NCBI GenBank assembly: GCA_964057225.1
Contig: OZ059896.1
Span: forward strand, 13,686,501-13,750,500
Source of the DNA: Auanema rhodensis
Taxonomy: Eukaryota > Nematoda > Chromadorea > Rhabditida > Rhabditidae
DNA: 64,000 nt
Reading direction: 5' to 3'
Below are positions 1-12,438 of the stretch, piece after piece; within the stretch, counting starts at the first letter, position 1, and each line of letters begins with the position of its first letter. The notes under the pieces are model-generated. The model ran no database searches, had not been told where the DNA came from, and worked only from the letters and a program-made list of their open reading frames with translations. The translations under genes and the position numbers were made by a program.

Positions 1-325
1 CGTATGTTGTATCTATAATTATAAATATTTATTAAATAATAAGAAATAATTTTAAAAATCTTACTTTATTAGATTTATTATTATTTTTATTGATTGATTC
101 TATTGGCCATGTAAATAGAATAACAAAACATAATATTATAAATATATTAAAACCAATAGTTGACGAACTGAAATTATTTAATTTGAATTAATAAAATAAA
201 AAAATAAATATAATTTCTTACAATCCTTTTGTTTTGCTAACTATTAAAGTTGCAAAAAAACTCATTAAGAATAAGATTATAGCTATTAAAACTCCTGGTC
301 CTAATCCAAATGGTCGTACATCCAT
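1..325 (-). CDS. tmem-218: TMEM218-like small membrane protein, 5' part (cut by window edge)
   Basis: Minus-strand gene model with exon 1 at 325-222, exon 2 at 167-65, and an exon 3 that starts at position 12 and runs off the left edge. Both introns have GTAAGA donors and TTTCAG or TATAG acceptors, and the phases agree. The start reads MDVRPFGLGPGVLIAI, followed by two hydrophobic spans, with FTWPIES closing the second. The layout matches the N-terminal half of TMEM218: a short G-x-G-x-GV lead, a transmembrane helix, a small loop, a second helix and a charged loop. Family knowledge: TMEM218 is a small multi-pass protein of the ciliary transition zone (the MKS-type gate); in nematodes that would act in sensory neurons. 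The C-terminal half is outside the window. The assignment rests on short motifs and could be another small membrane protein. Confidence 0.5.
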
Positions 326-813
326 TGCTATTGATTTTTATAGAAACGGTCAAGAGACATAAAAGCTCAATAGTTTTGAGCTAAGGTTGGTTACTAGGCA
401 ACGACATACACATATGATATATTGAGAATAATGGTCAAATCCTTAGGGATAATACAGAAATAAAACAAAAAAAAAAGATTAATTTTCTAATCGGATCAGT
501 GTCATAGTTGTTACGTTGATCAAATACTACTACATGTGCCTCATTCAAATAACAGGAACGTTTATAAGATCTAGTTTGATATAAACTTGGTAAATTATTC
601 AAATTTTAATTAGAAATTACAGTTTATTGTAAACATTTTAATAATAATATTCATTTAATATATTTTATTATAACAATTCCCGTATAAATTAATAATTATG
701 ACTCGTGAAACAAATATTTTAAAATAAAATTAGAGATTTCTCGCATATGACACACTATATTATTAAAATAATAAAAGATTAATATATATAGATATATAGA
801 TTATTATAAATAA
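326..813. other. intergenic, no gene seen
   Basis: AT-rich gap between two minus-strand genes. It holds the 3' end of the anoctamin gene (a minus-strand AATAAA reads at about 664-669) and the upstream region of the TMEM218-like gene. No further coding exon or RNA gene was found. Confidence 0.6.
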
Positions 814-3800
814 TTAATCATCAATACAGTTACTATTATCACGTCTTCGATTAAATGATGATGGTCTCATCATTGGAGTCATTGAACGTCTCTGTCTGTT
901 TGAGACTTTTCTTTCAAGAAATGCTCGTTTATCTTCAGATAAAGGGCTTGAAGACGGTGAATTATCTCGTGAATAATCACCCATAGTTAAACGTGATTCT
1001 CTCTAGAATTTGATTCTTATTAGTAATTGTGTGGAATTGTATAGAAAACCTTAAAAGCTTCTCGTCGGTAATGTTCTTGCTTAGCAGTTTCTACTCTAAT
1101 CCAATGAGGTATATCAGGTACAGCAAAATCAATGATAAGTTTAGACGTTAATATGAAATGTTCTAATAAAACTACTATAAGAATCTGAAAATAAACAAAA
1201 TATTTATAATTAATTTCAGAATAAATTTGTTTACCTGACCACCCCAATTGAGATCAGGCCAAATACGCTGAACTAAACCTGATTGGCCAATTAATGCACA
1301 ATTCACTATAACTCCTACCATTCCAAGCAACTAAAATACATTTTTTACATTTTTTTCTACAAAATATTAAGAATTGATTTACCTCCATAGCTTTTTGCCA
1401 TGCTCCAATGTCACGTACTTGTCTACCGAATGGCCTCTGAACCGTGTTACAAAGTTTAAAAGCATCAACTCGTATTTCAATCAAATTATTAATCAAAGCA
1501 CAAAAAGCTGCTAATGGAAATGCCGGAGAAAACAGTAATACGTATCCAAACTAAAAAGAGAATAAAGTCAAAATATCTATTAAAATGATTTTTTTCAAAG
1601 CTTTGTTGTTTTTCGACTCAATATCTCTCAAAATGTTTAAATTTTAAATGTATTCGTCTTTGAAAAAAATTTTTAATGAATATTTTTATTAAAAAATTGT
1701 TTTTAGAAATTGAATTGGAAACAAATGATTTTTGAATAGATCATTAATGCTTTTGCCATATCATGAAACTTTATTTAGTACGGTATATACCGTATCAGGA
1801 ATGATATATTCAGTTAATTTTTAAAGAAAATAATTATTTTCACCTGAATAAACATTTCCAAATAATCATCAAGAGGTCTTGCATATACTGACATTAAGCT
1901 TTCCAATTCGGCTTGCCCCAGCTCCAAACCTTCAGAAACAAAATCATTTAAATCAAAACCTAAATGATGTTTTACCTTTTGTTGTTGAATCTGGACAAAA
2001 TTCTGGAATTGGTAAGCGTGGTGATCGTAATTGAAAATTGTCAGAAGATCTTGTTGGATAATTCTAAATAAATTATTTTCCACCAACCGCTCTTTATAAA
2101 AATTTGAAAGAAAATGATTGCACGTCATATCCTAACTTTAAACTTACGCTAAGTAAATGAAGTTCATTATGAGTTCCAACCATTCTTCGTTGTGAAAAAC
2201 GACGTCTAATTTCAGAAGTAGGTGATCCAATATTGAAAGTTGGAGAAGTTGGAGGAGAAAACTGAAAAAATAATTTCAATGAAGAAATGATCTCTTATAT
2301 ATCCAATATATATACCTCTTCTGTACTACTAAAACTTTCACGTTTTTTCTTAACTTCTTCAACATGTCGTCGAAGTGTTTCATCACTCATACTTCTTGTC
2401 ATTTTATATGTTAATCGACTTAATTTTAATTTTTCAATTACAAAAGGAACAGCAGTTTCCATAACATTTTGAGTTACTTGTCTAGTAATAAGTAATGTGG
2501 CCAAAGTCTAAATAGACAAAAGGTTAAAATTTTTAATTTAAAATGAGAAATACCTCTTGTAAACGTTTCATATCTCTTAGATAAAATGCTATATAGAAAA
2601 GAGAACCAAATGCTGTTACAAATTGAAAAAGAACAATCTTTGTTATAAGAAAATTTTCATATTCATCATCTGTTCGATAATTTTCTGAAAATTTAAATAC
2701 ATTTTTCTTCTAAAAAAATAATTATTTACCTAAATCATTGAGATATAAGGCTAATAAACGATAAAGTTTATCACTTATTACTATCATTAAAGCATAAATA
2801 ATCATTGGAAGATAGCATAATCCTTTTAAAAAGAATGACGATCCAAAATAACTTAAATAAATAATTTAATTTATAAAATAATTTCATATAGTTGAAACTT
2901 ACTAATCAAATACATCTTGTATTACAAAAATCAACAGCATTGCCATAAACATACAGAAAACACAAAATATCGTTAACGGATATGTCACTCCTGAAACAAT
3001 ACTTAGAATAATGCTTTATACTAATTTTGAATTACCGTATCTGATTACAGCATGCTTCCATGCAGGATAAAATGGTTCCATTCGTCCTGATACAGGATTA
3101 GGTGCCAAGTAATCTCCCTGAATTCGTAAATATCAAGAATCTGATTAATGATCAACTATTAACCTGAAAAGCCGGTCTTGGATCTTGTAAATAGGAATCA
3201 GAATTTGAATCAAAAGTTCCCCATTTGAATGAGAGTTCAGCTTGTTTTCTTTTCCATGATTCCAAATAAGCTGTTGACCAAACACAATTGAAAAAAGCAA
3301 ATGCTACAAAGAAAATATCTGACCAAAGCTGAAATAATTAACTCAAAACTAGAGAAATTTAAATATAGTAAGAGTACTTGATCAGGTTGTGGATGAGCAT
3401 TATGATGTTCATTCTTATGATATTTGAATCCTCCAAAGAAAAACATTAACACGCCTTAAATATAAAGTTTGAATAATGTTTTTATGCTCAAATGATTAAA
3501 ACCCAAAATAGCTGGAAACCAAAGAGCTGTTGTCATATGCCCTAACCATGCAAAATACATTCCAATTTCGGTTCCAAAATAATCTTTTATCATATCAATT
3601 GGTTGTTCACCTAAATATTTTTTTTTAATTGAATAGTATTATATATAATTTACCAAATGATAATACCCATTGTTGTTGTAAATGTTTAAGAAAATCAGAA
3701 TTATGAAGAGGTAATACATTCTCAACAATATCATTTGATATAAGACGTGATACTGAAATATTTTTTAATATATTAATCAATTTCAAATTATTCTATATAC

Positions 3801-4993
3801 CTATTCCCATTCCTTCTCCAATAATTATTGTTTTATCAGCTAATTTCAATGTTATTCCACCAGCTGGAGCTCTTATCATATCAATCATCTGTTTTACTAT
3901 AAATTACATTCTTTAAATTAAAATCTTAGGTAATAAGCTATTTCATTTACCAATCAGAGCTCGTTCCATTCCCGTCAGAAATGTATTTCGTCCTTCAACT
4001 CCGGTAAAGAATTGAGCATCTTCGAAACAAAATTCTCTTAAACCTCCTCCAAATTTATTTTTTATTGTTTTTTTAATATGACATAATTCAGCTCCTTTTA
4101 GTAAACTTGAAATATTTAATTTATATAATAATTATAATATTTATACCTTTTATAATCTGCTGTAATATAAAGTGCATAACAATCTTTAAGTAAATGATGT
4201 CTAACTTGTATTTTTATATTTGGCTCATATTTTTTTATCTGAAATAAAATACAATTTAATTATTTAAATTTTAAACTTTTGAATATAACTATTCTAAACA
4301 TTCTCCACTCTTCATGAATACAAAATTTAATATTTTTTAGATCAAAGCTAGATAAGACATATAAGTCAACAAAGTTAACAAAGTAAGTTTTAAGTTAACT
4401 TAATGATCAGATGAGAAGAACCTATTAAAGTGTTCTCTATCACATCTGATACAGGATGCTTTCTAGCTTTATTATATGCTCTAATCAATAAAATTCTCAT
4501 CAAAAAACTTAATAATCATGTGAAGCATAGTACAATTAATATTTTTTTATATAAGTTTAAACTTTACAATATCGATCAGTTGAAGTGTTGCTTCTTTCAT
4601 TTGGTCTGGATTGTTTATACTCGTTTTCATTGTGATTAATAGATCACAGTGAGCAGTAACAGTTGCGTATCTGAAATATTATTTCAATTTTTATTTGTAA
4701 ATTTGAAGTTTTAGTACTACCAAGTTCATTTTTTGCAAAAACTAGTATATTCAAACGTAATGCTTAAACTTAAAGCTTAAGGTTCATGTAAACTCTTTGT
4801 GCAATCATAAGAAACTGATTTTACTTTTCTTCTTGAACTTGTTTGAAAGTTGAACTTCCTTGTTGTTCAGTCAAACAACAAAATCTTTAAAATAGAATTC
4901 ATGTAATTACCTCCAAAGATCGCTGCTAAGAGCAAAACGTTGTCCTTCAACAATTCCATCTTGTATCAAATTTTCAAATTTTTGACGAATCAT
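814..4993 (-). CDS. anoh-1: anoctamin (TMEM16 family), ANO8 type
   Basis: Multi-exon minus-strand gene starting at the ATG at 4991-4993 ([13 protein letters not shown]) and stopping at 814-816. Ordered landmarks match vertebrate ANO8: IQVRHH (near 4200); a FGGG stretch (near 4045); [21 protein letters not shown]-type TM1 (near 3540); the [17 protein letters not shown] segment (near 3250); [12 protein letters not shown] (near 3080); ATLLITRQ (near 2490); the DYLEMF loop (near 1850); [21 protein letters not shown] (near 1450); and the final helix with [10 protein letters not shown] (near 1110). The last intron, at about 1050-1004, leads into a basic serine-rich tail ending NCIDD. ANO8 proteins are described as membrane or ER-plasma-membrane tether proteins and lipid scramblase relatives. 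The product looks shorter than human ANO8, mainly because the low-complexity linker is missing. The symbol follows the C. elegans family name and is tentative. Confidence 0.88.
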
Positions 4994-6280
4994 AATATTT
5001 CCATTTACAAAGTGTTTTATCACAAATCTTTAAAATAAAATATATTTCCTGAGAAAAAAAATAAATCTGTAGTAGGAGAAAGATTTTAAAATAATTCAGC
5101 TAGTCAGTCAAGAGACAGGAAAACCAAGAAAAATAGAGATGAATATGGTGAAAAAACCTTATTTGGCGATTTAGTCATATATGAGTTGATGTGAAAAGAA
5201 AACAACAAAAACATAGCTACCACAAATATTCTATATATGTATATATGTAATATTCTATGTTATATGTTATAGTAAAAATAGAAATATCATAATATTTCTA
5301 GAAAATAAATAACTTTTTTTAATGAAAATCAAAGTTTATGTTGTATGTCGAGACATATTTTATAGAAATAATAATATTATTAACTGCAAACAGCTATTGA
5401 GTGGATGAATCATGCAGAAGATCAATAGCATTCGTTATTTCTCAACCAGAACTATATAATTGTGCTCGTTTCCGGCTTCATAAGACTGTTTATGACATGC
5501 TTTTCCGAGCATTTAACACACAAAAAAAATTTAAAAATCATGTAATACGAAGTTAAACTTTGTTTTGAAGAAGACCAATCGAGAGATACTTGGTCGAGGC
5601 GAGGTCTAAGGCTAATTATGGTTGAGAGTATGTGGCAATGCTGGTGGTAGTGTGGCACACGCTCTTCCATATCGATCGCAAGTGGCGACACAACATCTGC
5701 CATGTATATGAACATAAAAGGAATATTGTATAAGAAAAAAAGACTTTGAAAAAAATTCCAATCTTCTACTGTTGAGAGGGAAAAAAGGTGGAAAACTGAA
5801 AGTATCGAAAAATTCGGACCAATTGGCAGAGCAGTCATCGGAAACACATGTGTAATGTTGATTAGAACTTCCTACGAGCACTGAAGTTCAATATTTTGTT
5901 GTTTCGGTTCATTGTCAACTTGTATTCTAACATTAAATGTTTCATAAGAATCAGAAAAAAATATAAATGTATATCACAAATTACTACATCAATTATCTAG
6001 TAGATACACGGACTAAATAAAGAATATGAAGCATTGTTTTCTAAGAAAAAACTCCACAGATGAGAAATAAGGCTACTGCTATTGGGTGAATGCAAATGTT
6101 TACAAATAATTTTCATTATTATATAATAACAGTGATAAGTGCTGGAAGCCAAGATCAAAAAGAGGTTACTAGATTACGGTAATAAGTTAGATATGAATAT
6201 ATTTCAATATAAATAATTTCGAATGAAGCATGCATACAGATTTCAAGGAAAAACAGAAAATAAATAAGAATAAGTAACGA
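4994..6280. other. intergenic between anoctamin and GOLGA7-like genes
   Basis: AT-rich stretch that should hold the anoctamin promoter and the GOLGA7 3' end. One slightly GC-richer patch (5580-5700) leaves a minus-strand open frame of about 130 codons. It resembles no family, has no hydrophobic or repeat structure and no supporting splice context, so no gene is called. Confidence 0.5.
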
Positions 6281-6916
6281 TTATGCTGTGTTACCTCGAG
6301 CATTATCTACTTGATCAATTGGCTGGCTTGTCGATGTACCCAATAAATTAATTTCAATCTGTAAAATTTTAACTAAAAAAACAAAAATTAATGATAAACT
6401 TACAACTCGTAATCCTCGTACCATAGGGGAGGCAATATAAACATCATTAGGTTTATAAATATCTCTATTCTGTCTTTCAATGAATTCAGCTAACTCCGCA
6501 ATTTTCTTCTCATAAACAGTTGAAGTAAAAATCCTGCTAATATAGCATGTGGCACAGCCAATGATTGTTTCCAGGAAAGAGGACCATCCAACCTGTGTAT
6601 AAGACACTTATAAATATAATTCGTTTAACACAAATACCTTCTCTGCTTCTTCAAAAATATTATTTATTGTGGTAATAGTGTTCTCCCATATGTCTTCAGT
6701 TATCTGAAATTAGTTAACAAGATAATGACGATGTATTTCAATACAAAAACATACCGCTGTACCGTGAAATTTCAATGGATAAGATGTATCAAATTTTACG
6801 TTTAATCCTGTTGAATAATCACGTTGAACAAAAATTTTTTGGCATGAATCCAAGCTTAGCAGTCTAGTATCAGCCGTTTCCCCTTCTTTAATGAGGCTAG
6901 GGACAGGAAGAGGCAT
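6281..6916 (-). CDS. golga7: Golgin A7 / ERF4 family palmitoyltransferase accessory protein
   Basis: Four exons on the minus strand, from the ATG at 6916 (MPLPVPSL) to the TAA at 6281. The core matches GOLGA7 end to end: KIFVQRDYSTGLNVKF, then INNIFEEAEKVGWSSFLE after two short introns, then an ATCYISRIF membrane-associating stretch, then EKKIAELAEFIERQN, and finally IASPMVRGLRVIEINLL. Human GOLGA7 has the same sequence order (IFIQRDYS, LNNLYAEAEK, CLACLTAY, RGLRVIEI). Family role: partner of DHHC9-type palmitoyltransferases that modify Ras and other proteins at the Golgi. This copy carries an extra N-terminal lead of about 30 residues and a short polar tail. The last intron, between RGLRV and IEINLL, removes an in-frame hydrophobic run. 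The gene is divergently arranged with the next gene, sharing about 700 bp of upstream DNA. Confidence 0.9.
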
Positions 6917-7614
6917 TGCCCTGCTTAATATAAAGGAAAATTAAATTCACAACTTAAAAAACAATCAATAATAACAAGTATTAACATTTTAGCTAACAAT
7001 AACCTGACATAGAGCATCAAATTGACAAGTCATATCGCGCGTCTGGCCAAAAATATAAAAAGTTTACTGCGTACAACATTCAGAAACCACTTACAGTAAC
7101 TCTCCACGAAATATATATTGTATTGTATTCTTATAAATTCAAGTAAAGGAATCATATTTATTGAACACAGTTGAATTATATACATTTGTATTATAGAACG
7201 TAATAAGACAAAGTGAAATACATATAAAAATTTTAAAAAATCATTGTCCTTGAACACTATAACTATGAATGAATATATTAGTATTTTGTATTCAATATAT
7301 TGAATAATGTATTTTTTCTTCTCTAAAAAAGAATTAAACCTATAATATTTTTGAAATCATACATCTTTTTTTTAATTCTATTCAGAAACAATATATACAT
7401 ATTTTGACAGATATAAAACAAAAGCATTCAATATATGTTTTGTATATATGCGTTGTCATGGTAACTAAGGGGAGGTTTAGCATTGAACTGCACTCCAGAC
7501 TTCTACATTTACTTTCACTATCAACACAGTTTTTCTTTTCTGTTTATTATTTTTTCATTTTGCATCTTATTCATTTTTTTTTAAATATTTTAGACTCATA
7601 ACATTATCTAGTTC
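6917..7614. promoter_or_regulatory. divergent intergenic region, likely shared promoter
   Basis: About 700 bp of AT-rich DNA between two start codons pointing away from each other. It contains no coding signal I can support. It is the only place for both promoters, so a shared or back-to-back promoter is inferred from layout alone. Confidence 0.4.
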
Positions 7615-10600
7615 ATGTCAAAGGAAAAATCTTTTTTTCTGGAGCCGCAACAGTTGCGTACTGCCTTGCTTTCATTTTCAACTTCAAAAGAGAAGATTGT
7701 TGATACAGCTCGTATAGTAGCAGCATACTATCTCGGATTTCCACTTTTTATCTTTGAAAATGAAAACGCTCGTTTTCCCTCCTTATTTCTTTGGACTCAA
7801 TATGCACAAGATGGTAAGCGATTTTCGATTAATTTAATACAAGTTCAAATAATCGTCAGAGTTGTTTCCTATTTTTTTTGAAATGTTTATATAAATAGTA
7901 ACTGAATTGAAAGAAATAATATTTTTCTCTGGAAAGCAAGAAAAACTTATAGTTAACACTATATATAGTAAACGATCATATTTTGAAATATCATTTAGGT
8001 CTTCCTAATGACGTCCAAGTTATATCTCGAGAATATTTTGCTTCAAAGCTTCCAATTGAGTACTCACCACGGTTTCCAATAATTCTTTTGAATTATTGTA
8101 ACTTAGAATTAGAATCAATACTCTATTCTGATCATTTCAACGATCGTAGAACTGCTCTTCTATTGAGGCTTTACATTGATAATCAGTTCAAGTATGTGAA
8201 TAATATTTTGTAAATTTTAAAATTTCATTTTACAGTCTGGGATTAGCAAATTCATATATAACGGATTTATTACATGTATCATTACCTAAATTCATTGCAT
8301 TATCAATGAATAATCTTTCATTTCTGAATAATTCTTTAGAAGCATTTATTGATTCTTTACTTGAATTAGATATAATATTAGTTAAAGATTATATGATTAT
8401 GTTAGAAAATGTCATAATTGAACGAATAGAATATCTTTTTTCTGAACTTCCTATACAAGCTTCATCAACTGAAAATGTATGTTTTATTTATGTTTATCAA
8501 CTATATGTATTATATTTGTTTTAGATACCTAGAGTGCCAGTGTATAGTACTCCAGAAAAAACTGATTTAGCAAAAGGAGAGGATAAAATTCACTTAGAAA
8601 TTCATATTTATATAAGAATGTTACTGGTTCTTTTACATAGATCAAATAGATTAACGTCAGAATTATCAAAAGCTATGATAATTATTTCAGAAAGTAGAGA
8701 AACAGTATGAATGGTTAGTAAATCATAATTATAAGTATATTTTCAGAAAAATTCAATACGAAATGCATATTCCATAATTGTACGATTAGTTCTTATTATA
8801 GTAACAATCATCTTTCGAGATTCGTTTAGTTTAGCAGTTGCAGAACAATGGGTAATCTTTAATATTTTTTTTTATTTTGCATATGCTTCACGTGTAAATA
8901 CATGAGCGTGAAAAGAATCACGTGAATACACGTGAATGTTCTCGACGCGTATACTCAGTATTTATATTTGATTGAACATAAAATCGGTTGATATTATTTA
9001 AATAATCTATCATAATTTATTCTTTTTCTTTACAGAGTGAATTGCCAGTAATAGCATTGAAATATAAATCGTTATTAAAGGATATATCTGAAGATAGTCA
9101 TATTCCATTTTCAAAGTAAATTTTTATTTCAATAACTTTACGATTTAAATTATATTATAGATGGTATTCCTTAGCAACTGATCAAGATATTGATCATCTT
9201 CATCTATTTTTTGAATGGGCACGTGAAAACTTTTCACCTGAGGTTTGTAGAATTGAATGATTAAGTAGTTTTCACATTTTTTCCAATTGAATTAAGCATT
9301 TGTTTGATTTTTCTAGGAAAAATTGATTAAAGTTTTATAATATTCTCGATTTTCAGTCAAAACTTCCTCCTCTTACCGTATTCACTCGTGATGTTTGGTG
9401 TCAAAGTTTATTAGAACGAGCTGACAATCAACGTCCCGAGAGTGCTCAGAATGATTGGATATCAGGTCTTCTTATTCATACGAATAAGGTATATATAGCA
9501 TGTAAAATATAACTATATTCATATATTAAGATTGATTATGAAACATATCATCAAATGATTTATATTTCTTCTAACTGGAAATCATTCTCTGTTCATGATT
9601 CATCGTTAATATCAATACGATTAGCTTTATCCCCATCTGATTTTTGCTCATCAAAACCAGCACCTCAACAAACTATTCGGTTAGTTAACGTTATAAATAG
9701 GATAAATTCATTTATTTCTAATTATTAGAAGAGTTGCGTCAGCACGAGAAGCTTTTCATAATGAGTATATGAATGATGATGATGATGATTATGCTGATGA
9801 TAAACTATTTACAACAAGAGATGATTTAGCTGCTTCTTATTCCAAACAAAGTCATATTATTCTTCGACAACAGATTGATGATCAGCGTAAAAAACAGAAA
9901 AAAGAAGCAAGATATATGAAAAACCTTCATCGTCATGGAATCATTGAGGTTTTATCATATCATGAAATATCCTATTATCCTTATTTACAGATGATGAATC
10001 ATCAAATGGATCTTGTTACTGAAATCAATAAGGAAAAACAATTTTTGGCTTCAATTGATCGAAACTCATTATCATCTCCATCTACATATTCTCGATCTAC
10101 ATCTTCTGGAACCAAAATATTAGATAAAGATGATGATCTATGGAGTAGTGGATTGATGAGTGGTAGAGCAGCAAATCAAAATGTATTTAGTAATTCATCA
10201 CACATTAACTCAAATAATGAAGAAAAATGCGATAAAAAGGTTTTTCTTTTTTCTTTTCAATAATTACTTATAAACATTTTTAGGAATCTGTTGATATGAC
10301 ATCAGGATGTGAAGTTGTTGATTTGGATTCTCCTTTGTTTAATTATAATGAAGTATGTTATTCAAAGGCCATAATAAGAAATATGAATTTTTTTACAGGT
10401 AGAAGCTGTTACGAATGCACTTCCATCTATTGAAAAATTAGACTTTTCAATTTTATCCCCACTTCCAACTATAAGAAATCGAACATCGTCTGTAACATCT
10501 TCAACTCAAACAACAAATTACGAAAAACATTTTAAAATGGAAGAGGTATTAAAGTATATTTTTCCATAAATAACTCAAAGTGCATGATATCAGGGGCACA

Positions 10601-10895
10601 TCAAAGAGAAGAATAAAGTTTTTCCAACTCTCCCTGACTGGATGAAGCTATTGCCTTTGGAGGAAAGAACCACAGATCGACCACAACTTTTCCAATGGGA
10701 CAGCAATGTTGATCACAGCAAGAAAAAGTTTGTTCTCAATTTCCTTATTATTTGAATATGAATTGAAATTCCAGAAATCTAACCGATCGAGGTATTCTAG
10801 TGTCACATGAAGTAAATTACAATCCAATGAGCCAACTTTCAACGCAACTGAATCGGGTTAATCTGTCGACCTATACTGATAAAGATACAATTTGA
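7615..10895 (+). CDS. unrecognised large alpha-helical protein
   Basis: A plus-strand gene of about a dozen exons starting MSKEKSFFLEPQQLRTALLS at 7615 and ending STYTDKDTI before the TGA at 10893-10895. Exons join in phase at consensus sites, for example CAAGATG|GTAAGC at about 7813 to TCATTTAG|GTCTTC at about 7998. The product is about 700 residues. The first two thirds are leucine- and isoleucine-rich amphipathic helices (LELESILYSDHFNDRRTALL, SIIVRLVLIIVTIIF), suggestive of an armadillo/HEAT-like or other helical scaffold. The last third is polar, with an acidic run (NDDDDDYADD), Lys-rich helices, Ser/Thr-rich linkers and a conserved-looking FPTLPDWMKLLPLEE motif near 10620. There is no signal peptide. 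I do not recognise the family; a divergent orthologue of a scaffold protein or a nematode-specific gene are both possible. Confidence 0.7.
8889..8934. repeat. three CACGTG palindromes in one intron
   Basis: CACGTG occurs at 8889-8894, 8919-8924 and 8929-8934 inside an intron of the orphan gene, the last two within an imperfect 10-bp tandem (cacgtgaata). The motif is an E-box, but a local duplication explains the pair equally well. Confidence 0.4.
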
Positions 10896-11135
10896 AAATT
10901 TGTTGTTAGTTTGTACTAGTTTAACATAAATCCTTTTTTTTGAATTGTAAGCGTCTTCAGGAAAATAAGTTTTCGGTTTTTAATTCTAATCAGACTTAGG
11001 GTCATACATATATATATGACTGTACTTGGGCAAGTTTCTGTTCAATTTTGTCTGATAAGGTTCGATTATGAACGTCTTATCCACATAGCAAAGCAGTCAT
11101 TGTGTTATCATCTTCGACACATTATAAGCCTTTCT

Positions 11136-11811
11136 ATGGAACTTTATAGTATCCTTATATTTTTTTCTATTTATTTCACTTCAGGTATCATTATCCTATT
11201 ATATTTTATAATATATATGTGTATTGTTTCAAGTGAATTCGTTAATTTGTCACACATGCTCTTCGGTAGAGTCTTGTATAACATCTCCACAAGATGTTGA
11301 ATGTCCTGATGGCATGAAATGTTATTCTGTTTCATGGGAAGGAGATGGTCTTTCTTTTCAAATTACAAATATTAAAATTCAGATTTAGTTTTTCATAAGG
11401 GTTGTGTCAACAAATGTACAGATTTAGTTTTTGGAGTTGGGACAAGTGTAGCATGTGCCATATGTACTTATGACAACTGTAATGGTAAGCTATAATGATT
11501 TCTAAAATGCATTTTTAATTATATTTTAGGAAAAGGTTCTAAACAACCACATTCAATTGAAGGTATTTTATAATTTCTCTAGGTAATCTTACTGAGCTAA
11601 AATATTTCAGAAATTGATGATGCTGATGGTTTGGATAGATTCTATTCGAGAGAAAGTATATTTCTTTTCTTTTTTTCTTTTAATATTTATATTTTTAGAA
11701 ATTAAAGTTATTTCAAAAAATTCAAGCTTCAAAAACAACAGCATAGTTTCAAGTTTCTATAATCTTGTTTTATTATCTTTACCTTTGATAATATTTCATG
11801 TAATAATGTAA
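11136..11811 (+). CDS. GPI-anchored Ly-6/uPAR (LU) domain protein
   Basis: Six small exons. MELYSILIFFSIYFTS is a signal peptide. After a 48-bp intron the mature part begins VNSLICHTCSSVESC. A 36-bp intron (about 11347-11382) interrupts the domain, which closes with VACAICTYDNCNG, the CxxC...CxxDxCN signature of three-finger LU domains. About ten cysteines are present. A short acidic linker (EIDDADGLDRFYSRE) follows. The C-terminus is a small-residue patch (NNSIVSSF) and a hydrophobic tail with no charged end, typical of a GPI-attachment signal. LU proteins act at the cell surface and often modulate ion channels or receptors; the target here is unknown. The acceptor before the mature part (TTTCAAG) is weak, so that junction is the least certain. 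The stop is the TAA at 11809-11811. Confidence 0.78.
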
Positions 11812-12438
11812 ATGTTTGTTCATAGAATCTGTAACTTTTAATGATTTTATGTATGCTAAGGCAAAATATAACCTTGTATTAAATTATTTAATAAATGAAT
11901 ATAAATATTGATTTAGAATATTGAGATATAAACATGTTATCCAATTATATTCAAAAACTTTTATAACTTATTATGGCCTACAAATAATTTTAAAGTTTAA
12001 ACGGTATAATTATGTACATATCAGATGTTATGAAACAGTTCGAAATATACATATTTAAAAGCATTTCTCAAAAATATATATCAACAATAAAATAATGATT
12101 TTCCAGAGAACACATCTGAAGGAATGCAAAAAGATACTGAAACCAAAGTTTACAATTAGAATTTCAGCATTTTATCCCTTAGACTACTATTCAAATATTA
12201 CAATATTCCTTCAATTTAATTTAATGCTAAAGCGTTTTATTGATATTTGATGTAATCCATCAGTTTTTTAATAGTACATATAATTTTAAATGATAATTAA
12301 TATATATAACTTTTAAAATATATAAATAAAACTCAAAACTAAAATTAACAAAAAATTATTTAATACGTGATTTAGCGTTTTAAATTCTTTACGTATTTCC
12401 GAATATTTAAATTAATCTTGTTTAATGTTAGCTTAACT
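11812..12438. other. intergenic, no gene seen
   Basis: Very AT-rich spacer with several AATAAA-like signals near the Ly-6 gene end. No coding or RNA signal was found. The next start, at 12439, has a TTAG site eight bases upstream. Confidence 0.55.

Noticed and set aside
5452-5881. Overlapping 131- and 89-codon minus-strand frames
   Set aside because: The two frames overlap in different phases, neither shows family motifs, and they sit in the region between two genes without splice support.
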